A stretch of 64,000 nt of DNA from Pratylenchus scribneri (taxonomy: Eukaryota > Nematoda > Chromadorea > Rhabditida > Pratylenchidae). Made by a program: the position numbers and the translations under genes. The notes beneath the pieces were generated by a model. It worked only from the letters and a program-made list of their open reading frames with translations, did not search any database and was not told where the DNA came from. Below are positions 56,728-64,000 of this stretch, in pieces (the stretch's first letter is position 1; every line of letters begins with the position of its first letter). Location of the stretch: the NCBI GenBank assembly GCA_030063045.1, contig JAQSEB010000121.1, positions 62,001-126,000 on the forward strand, given 5' to 3'.

Positions 56728-59700
56728 ATGCCAACTGGCGATGAATCACCACCTCCAATCGACTTCGCCAAAATTTTATTAACTACAATTCAATTCATAA
56801 TTTCTATAATTGGTCTTTTTATGAACATCATATTGCTCCAGGCAATCTACAAAAACAAGTAAAAAATTATAATAGAAATGGGAAAAAATAAATTCTTATA
56901 TACATATTATATGCTTTACTTCGAATCCTTTACAGACCAAAATTAAGAATAGAATTATACTAAATTATTAATCAATTTAAAACAAAACACGTTTAAAAAT
57001 ATCACTAAATTAATATAAATTTTTATCAAAATTACTATTTTTATAAATATATATGCAAAGAATATATTGAATCCAAGACTAATGTATACAAAATTCAGAG
57101 ACTAATGTATACAGAGTATATGGAATCAAAGACTAATGTATACAAAAATCAGAGACTAATATATACAGAGTATATGGAATCAAAGACTAATGTATACAAA
57201 AATTAGAGACTAATATATACAGAGTATATGGAATCAAAGACTAATGTATACAAAAATCAGAGACTAATATATACAGAGTATATGTAATCAAAGACTAATG
57301 TATACAAAAATTAGAGACTAATTTATACAAAGTATATGTAATCAAAGACTAATTATACAAAAATTAGAGACTAATTTATACAAAGTATATGTAATCAAAG
57401 ACTAATGTATACAAAAATTAGAGACTAATTTATACAGAGTATATGTAATCAAAAACTAATGTATACAAAATTTAGATACTAATTTATAAAAATATTTGGT
57501 AAATTTTTTTATAATTTCCTTCAAATATTATAGACATTTTCGACGTATTTATGATCTACTATTGGCCACTACCGTCATTTATGATGTCCTCAACGAGATT
57601 GGCATTTTCGTACCAATTTTCACAATGACCATGGGAATTACTGTGCCATTGCTCCAATGTTTCTTCATTCTTTATATTCCAACATTTGCACTGATTTCCA
57701 CATATCAAGTCCTCTTCTTTATCAGTGTTCATCGATTTTGGGCAGCCAGCTTCCCAATAATGTAACGTTTTATAATTGGAGAACGCATAATAAAATAGAA
57801 TAAAAAATTAAACATCCATTTTCATTATATCTCAAAAAATTAGGTCCCATTTTAATTACGCTCTAGGAAATCTCTTCAGAATTACTTTAATTTCAGAAAA
57901 TTGATAAATTAAAAACTAAATTTGGGAATTTCTTCTCAACATAATAGAAAAAGACCAAAAGCAGTTTTTGTGAAAAATCCGTTAGAAATCCATTCTTTTA
58001 TTTTTTCCATCTTACTCTCCCATTATTTACAATATTATGGACTATTTTATTAATTAATAACAATTCAATTTAAATAAAATTAAACTTAGGTTTAAATTAT
58101 ACAAACTTTTTAATTATTTTACTTTAATTTGAATTTTAATATTTATATATAAAAATCTAAATTACATAATTAATTAAATAAATAGTTACAAGAAATTGAG
58201 TCACTCTTGGAATAAAGTGTATTTGTGCGCCACATTATTCTATGTACAAGTGTTCTCATTTTATGTGACCAAACTGGAATATCAAAGCATTTTGGACGAA
58301 GGATTGGCTGATAAGTATGTTTTATTTAAATAGCCGCTAATATCCACTCTAACAATTACCAAACAATGCAATAACTAATTTGGGAAATTATATATATATT
58401 AGTAAAGCCCACGAGTTTTGTAAAATTTAAAAAAGTTGCAATTCCTTATGAAAATGAATCCGAAATTTTGAATTAAAATTGGCTTAATTATTTTTGATTT
58501 TTTTTAAAGTTTCAAAATTTTATTTTTAATTTCAAAATTTATTTTTTTTAATATTCAAAATATAAAATTTTAAAATTTCTAATTATATGTATCAATTTCT
58601 CAAATTATTTTCTTCCTTGTTTAAGAATGGCATAAACCCTAAAATTTTTCTAGTAATTAAATGCATCCTGTCCCCCTTATTAAAATATTTTTAAAATTTT
58701 ATTATAGAAAAGTTTATTGCCAAACGGGTGAGGTAATTGTGGGCTATGGCTACCAGTTTTCTTATAAATTCGCTATGATCATGAACATTGCTACTGGCTT
58801 CATTTACATTTCAATTTGGCTAATCATGAAAAGTTCGCATAATTAATATTAATTAATATTAATATTAAATGAGGGATTTTATTGAATATAATTTTTTAGC
58901 AAATATTTTTCATATTTCTTCGAAAAGAGTTCAGTAAAATTCCCGAGGAAATTATTTACGAATAATTTGAGGAGAGAGAATTCCCAAAATTTCATACTAT
59001 CCTTCTAATCTTTAAATTTAAAATAAAATTTAAAAATTGCTGAACAATTTTCTATAAATTTAGGCATGAGTTTTATTATTTTCACAAAAATCTTTATCTC
59101 TAGAAAAAATTTTTAGAAAACCAAATTAAAAGAATTTTTAATCACATATTATTAGTTTAAAAAAATAATTTAAAAAATGCACATAAATCATAAATATAAT
59201 TTAATAATTTTATATTTTTTTTTAAATTTTTAACAATCATTTTCGTGCTAATTTTTATTATTTTATTAAATTTCCAAAAATAGTTCATAAAAATGCTACA
59301 CTCGGTGATACCAATAACGCAATGATGGAACGACTAAACCGGTCATTAGCCATAATCGTGTTCAGCACCGTCTCACTATGGTGCATTTCCACCACAATGA
59401 ATACTTTTGTTTTCCCACTGATATTTGGCGATCCATTATCTCAATCTGCCATGGGCTCCCTGTTCAATCGAATGTCCATTCAATTGTTGAAAGTGGCCGG
59501 TGCCATCAATTTGCCGATAATCTATTTGTGCAGGTAAAATGGTTAGCCGCCACTTAGGGACAAAATGGTCTGAAGCCGAAATTGGCAAAGCTGAAGTGGC
59601 ATTGTTTTATAGTATATTATAAAGCATAAAATTATCAATAAATGACATCAAAAGGTTTGACAAATTTTGAGTATTCACCGAGTTATGGTTAAAAAACCGT

Positions 59701-60529
59701 CAAAATCGCAATTTTAATTAAATCAACGGTTTTTTGGCCATAACTCGGAGAATAGTCAAAATTTGTCAAACCTTTTGATGTCCTTTTATAGCTAATTTTA
59801 CGCCTAATAATATCCTATAATCATTGCCACTCCATCTTTACCACTTTCGGCTCCAGACCGTTTCGTCCGCAAGTGTCGCAATAAAATATGGATGATGTGC
59901 CGTCCATTCAAAATTTATATGTGCTAGCATTTATATTAAAAAATAGGATGAAATTTGTTTATTAATTTTTAAATATACAAATTTGGATTTATAAAATTTT
60001 AAAGATTCATTAGAGAAGTAAAATATATGTAAATACTAGAATATTCTTATAAGGCCTTATATTAAGGAAATAAATATATATTCATGAATATTATTAAGTG
60101 ATCACAGTAAAAAGGAAAAAAAATATACAGAAGTAAAATTTTGTTAAAAAATCATTTACTAATTTTTAAAATATTTGCTTCAATTTTTATTAGAATACAA
60201 AAATGGCGAAACATACAGAATAATATTGATCTTATATAACATTTCTCAAATATTCACTAATTATTACAATAGTGTTAGATCTTATTATTTTTATTTTATT
60301 AAAATAATCTCAATTTTCATTTTTCAGCAAGGAATATAGGAAGGCAATTGATAAACAATTTCATCGTACATTCGGTTGCTGCTTAAAAATTGGAACAACA
60401 AAACAATTGGTGAAACCTTCGACGAATCAGCAGCAAATTTCGCATATTCAATTCAAGAAGACGAACAGTGGAAATGGCATTTCATTTGCAAATACAAATC
60501 AAAGAATAATGTTGAAAATTGATGGTTAA
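56728..60529 (+). CDS. Serpentine receptor, srsx-like rhodopsin-type GPCR
   Basis: Six exons in phase: 56728-56858, 57534-57761, 58186-58314, 58708-58832, 59284-59533 and 60328-60529, giving 354 residues. Helix 1 (FIISIIGLFMNIILLQAIY) has the usual Gly-Asn pair. The end of helix 3 reads FFISVHRFWAASFPIIYKK (the DRY region and following Pro-Tyr). Helix 7 is NLPIIYLCRSKEYRKAI, with NLPIIY in place of NPxxY. The intracellular tail is basic and Ser/Thr-rich. This matches the nematode SRSX-type receptors, thought to be chemosensory or neuropeptide receptors at the plasma membrane. It stands next to a second receptor of the same type at 61521, so the pair probably arose by tandem duplication. The ligand is unknown. 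Confidence 0.82.
57066..57485. repeat. About 54-bp minisatellite in GPCR intron 1
   Basis: Units of 'gtatatg(g/t)aatcaaagactaatgtatacaaaaat(c/t)agagactaat(a/t)tatacaga', about 7-8 copies. Confidence 0.92.
59551..59874. mobile_element. 324-bp foldback element in GPCR intron 5
   Basis: The left arm cacttagggacaaaatggtctgaagccgaa pairs with the right arm ttcggctccagaccgtttcgtccgcaagtg. An inner pair 'gacatcaaaaggtttgacaaattttga' closes around a tttaattaaat centre. Confidence 0.85.
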
Positions 60530-61520
60530 ATTTGATTTAAGGCATCCTCCTCATATTTACTTATAATTTTGATAGTTACAATAAATTTTTCTGAAATTTT
60601 TTATACAATTTAACCATCTATATTTATATACCAAGAAAAAAATTAGAAATATTATACATATACTCTATATTGTATATAATTAAATTTAAAAACATGTAAA
60701 AAAATAAAATAAACAAAAATGAATATATAGTGTGATGATTCGTCATTAATTTCTATTATTTGAGATAAATTATGAAATATGAAGATAGGAAATTGATAAT
60801 TTTAAGATAAATAATGTGAAAAAAAAAGTAAAAACAAAATGTTATACAAATTTTAAAATGTATATGAGAATTACCCATTAAAAAAAAAATAAATTTTTTT
60901 TCACTAAATGGTGGCTTTAAAAATGTTTTGCGTATAGGCGTTTAGTCAAAGTGCGTATAACGTATAATGCGTATAGTCTAGGTGCATATGCGTATAACAG
61001 CCCAAATTGTTGCGTATAAAATATAACCGTTACGCGAAAATGATACGCCCATATCTAATTAACTCTAAATTTAAGTGACAAAAAAGGGATATAATCAGAG
61101 TGGATATAAAAAACCTTTGATTAGCCAAAAATCCTTGCATTTAATCGTTACGTGTAACCGCGGTACGCCCCCGTATAATTTACCCTTCCTGTGTCACGTC
61201 AGCAATGTGTGGCCATATTGTTAGTCGAATTGTAAATTTTAATTTCTATCCATAATCACGATAATGACATTTATTTGTAATAAAAAGGACAATGTGCCTT
61301 AAATTGTATTTTTGTACTTTTTATAAATAAAAGTTTAATAAAAATTTTAATTCGTAGAAATGCTCGCATGTACTTTTTTGTCAAAGCCAATTTCAACCAT
61401 TTCTTGTGACTCGCCAATTCATTAATTCTATTATTTTTGAAAAGAATTTCCAATGAAAAATATACCATTTTCATTAATTTTTTAATTAATATTTCAGTAT
61501 AAAATAAAATAAAATACAAC
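60530..61520. other. Intergenic with 'gcgtat' repeat region
   Basis: Between the two receptors. 60930-61190 is dense in gcgtata and its complement tacgc (gcgtataggcg, tgcgtataac, aaatgatacgcccat, ggtacgcccccgtat), probably a decayed foldback element. No gene seen. Confidence 0.45.
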
Positions 61521-63939
61521 ATGGAGGATACAACATCATCAAATGAGCTTATGGGCACGGTAAATGTTCAATTATTAAATAATTTAATGTTTAATCATCT
61601 TATATAATATTCACACATTTTTCCAGTATGTCTTCAATATTTTTCGTTTTTGGCCGGCTCTCATTTATGCCACTATATCAATATTTGGTGTACAATTCAA
61701 TTTTAGTGTCTGTTATTTGACACTGAAATATAGGTTAATTTTATAAAATGCTCATTATTAAGATTTATAAATTTAAATGTTTTAGTCGATTATTTAGTGC
61801 ATAAATATTTTTTAATGGGATTAAATTCTTTAAAAATAAAATTTTAGTAAAACGCATTCGTCATTGTGAGAAAAAAATGCAAAAAAATGCAAAAAAGTGT
61901 AACATTTTGCGATTCTCAACGTGTTTTTCCGTCTAAAAACATTTTTTTCGAAAATTTTTTTGCGATTCGCAACATGTTTTTTTTTATACAAAAACTCTTT
62001 TTTATCATTCAAAACATGTTTATAGATTCATTAAATAATAGTAGGAAAAAATTTTTTTGAAGTGGTGCTTCAAAAAGAGGAGGGTTTATAAATTTAAGAG
62101 AATCTTCAGAGGGGGGTGGGGGTGCTTCAAATAGGTATGGGGCTTCTAATAGAGGATTTACAGCAGTGGCATGGAATAAAATTTTATAAGAATATTCAAA
62201 AATTATGGATTATTTTACTTAAGAGCTCTGACAATTTATTCAATTTTTCGGGGTTAGCCCGACCAAATTCAATGGTAGACTTTTGCATAAGTGCTCTGCT
62301 TTTCAAAATTTTATGAATCCGATTTCGGCTCCGTGACTGCGATATTTTAAAATTTTGACTCCAACTTTTAACTGTATCCGTAGGTTTTATTCAGAAATAA
62401 ATAAGCACTGGCATTTATTCTATTGCAATTTGCAAATAAAGTTGATATAACCCCTATAATGTTTATATTTTACATATATATTCATTTTTGTTCATATACA
62501 ATTAAAAGCTAATTCCTCATAGAAAAATGATCAAGACACTTTCCTATAATACGAGCATTTTGATTGCGCTGAATTCATTTTGCGAACTTCTTCACCAAAT
62601 TGGCCATTTCTCATTTTTTACACTCACTTCCTTCGGAATCAATTTTATACCTGCCCGGATGGCATTCATCATCCATTTTTTGCCAATTTTGGGCTTTCTT
62701 TTCTCTATCAGTTCATTTATTTCACTGAGTGCTGATCGATTGCTTGCGGTTGCAATTCCATTAATGTTTGTTTTTTATGATTTTTAAATTTTTTTTAAAA
62801 TTTATAATTCAGAACCAGCGGCAAGCCGGCTGGTTCTGAAAAGGGGAAGGAAGGTATACATGGGACAATTGAATAGATAAAAAATATGAAGAAAGCGCTA
62901 CTGCGCTTTAAAAGTTCTCTAGTAGGGAACCCAACGCTCATAAATTTTAGGTTTTACGCCAAACCAATGGCAGATTTGAACTACTATAATTTGACCGAAA
63001 AAAATTTTTTAAAAATTTTTCGAATTGGACCCTTCACTTTTTCAATTTTCGTGACAAAATAAATTTTTAAGCAAACCTTCTGTCAGGTGTTAGGTCAATT
63101 CCACAATTCTGCAATTATGGGCGACTCCACAATTCTGCAATTATAGGCATTTTCGTTTTATAACAAGTCAGAAACCGGTATTACTCCTTACAAATCTTAT
63201 ACCATTTTGTAGATCTCATTGAGACATCGATTAGTATATAATTTGTTATGGTTTGGCCCAAAATAAAAGAGTTTAAAACCAAAAATTTAAAAAATGGTTT
63301 AATACCATTTAATTTTGACTAAGCCATGTCAAATTATATACCATTCGATGCGTCATGATGAGATGAGAACTACAAAATGGTATAAGATTTATAGGGTCTA
63401 TATCCAGTTTCTGATTTATTATAGTCGAAAACGACCATAATTGCAGAATTGTGGAATCGCCCATAATTGTGTAGACTTTTGTGGAATCGACCATGGACGC
63501 TTCTGTCAATTTCCTCCACCCCTAGATCGACTCAGTTTTTTGAGCTCTTTCGAAAAAATCTATCATTCGTCCAGAGATAGGCCCACAAGGAAAAAATAAC
63601 TTACTATCAGGTCAATACCATCCTAATCTTAATCTAAAATTTCTTTTAAGAATATTCATAATAAATAAATTAAATTTTCTCATTTTAGTTATCGGAATTT
63701 GAATCAGAAATTTTATATCATTGGCCATTTTGTTGTCAACGTCGGCATAAATGCATACACAATTTCAATAATAATTGATGGCGCATGGAATGATCCTGAC
63801 TTCATAGTGAGCAGCCATTTAGGAGGCCTATGGGCACTTCCAAAAATGGGCATCTCATATTTGTATATCAGCAATGCAATTCTGATTACATCAGCAATAT
63901 TTTACCTGCTCATTGGGATATTTGTTAAATGCAATACAG
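61521..63939 (+). CDS. Serpentine receptor, srsx-like, runs off the window
   Basis: Four exons in phase so far: 61521-61559, 61627-61733, 62523-62765 and 63689-63939. They give 213 residues covering a short N-terminus, helix 1 (PALIYATISIFGVQFNFSVC), helix 2, helix 3 ending SLSADRLLAVAIPLIYR (a clear DR motif and the following Pro-Tyr), helix 4 and helix 5 (ILITSAIFYLLIGIFV). The last donor (aca g|gtattc) implies further exons past 64000. Same class and orientation as the receptor at 56728; intron positions around the helix 3-4 junction agree. The DRL-AV-IP motif is closer to the rhodopsin consensus here than in the neighbour. Confidence 0.75.
63093..63492. mobile_element. Foldback MITE, family A copy 4, intronic
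   Basis: 400 bp with ends ggtcaattccacaattctgcaa and ttgcagaattgtggaatcg...tggaatcgacc. The core is close to copy 1 at 3759-4089 (taaaagagtttaaaaccaaaaa.ttaaaaaatggtttaatacc). It lies in the 62766-63688 intron of the second receptor. Confidence 0.8.
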
Positions 63940-64000
63940 GTATTCTAATAAATAAGGAAATTATGTAATTGTAGAGAATTTTATTTTTTTTCTAATATAT

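Noticed and set aside
1..64000. tRNA, rRNA or spliced-leader RNA genes
   Set aside because: I looked for T-loop and related signatures on both strands and saw no convincing candidate. A dedicated scan (tRNAscan, Rfam) could still find one.

Overview
The window looks like nuclear DNA of a plant-parasitic tylenchid nematode. It is very AT-rich, its genes are split by many short introns, and it carries nematode-type chemoreceptors, an astacin with the nematode EGF-CUB layout, and a secreted GH5 endoglucanase of the kind tylenchids are thought to have gained from bacteria. The low GC makes a root-knot nematode (Meloidogyne-like) my best guess; this is inference. Exon models were built by hand from reading frame, splice sites and phase.

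Layout. 0-7 kb: a compact cyclin K gene (+), a block of foldback repeats, and a four-helix membrane protein (+). 7-14.2 kb (-): a 20-exon secreted astacin metalloprotease with a long unknown N-terminal region and an extra C-terminal domain. 14.9-16.5 kb (-): the GH5 endoglucanase. 17-19.3 kb: receptor debris, a 30-bp minisatellite and foldback elements. 19.4-30.2 kb (+): the most interesting locus, a 20-exon gene for a secreted protein made of a signal peptide, five tandem modules of about 240 residues and a C-terminal RING-H2 finger. A Tc1/mariner element sits 6 bp after one of its exons, and 25-bp satellite arrays fill two introns. 31.3-31.8 kb (+): a small cysteine-rich secreted peptide ending in an amidation-type signal.

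32.7-46.1 kb: a Str-superfamily chemoreceptor gene (-) split just after its start codon by an 11.3-kb BEL/Pao retroelement. The element has LTRs of equal length that look identical, a 5-bp target duplication, one uninterrupted gag-pol-envelope-like ORF and a second overlapping ORF. 47.2-49.3 kb (-): a partial serpentine receptor and a small cysteine-rich secreted protein. 49.3-53.75 kb (-): an inverted, truncated copy of the RING-module gene with its satellites and upstream flank. 53.8-56.7 kb: non-coding, with a tandem duplication in which one copy has a MITE and the other keeps the empty site. 56.7-64 kb (+): two serpentine receptors in tandem, the second running off the window.

No operon is evident. 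By theme this is an accessory region: secreted host-interface proteins (endoglucanase, astacin, RING-H2 modular protein, two cysteine-rich products) next to chemoreceptors, reshaped by satellites, MITEs, a mariner and a retroelement. Cyclin K is the one clear housekeeping gene.
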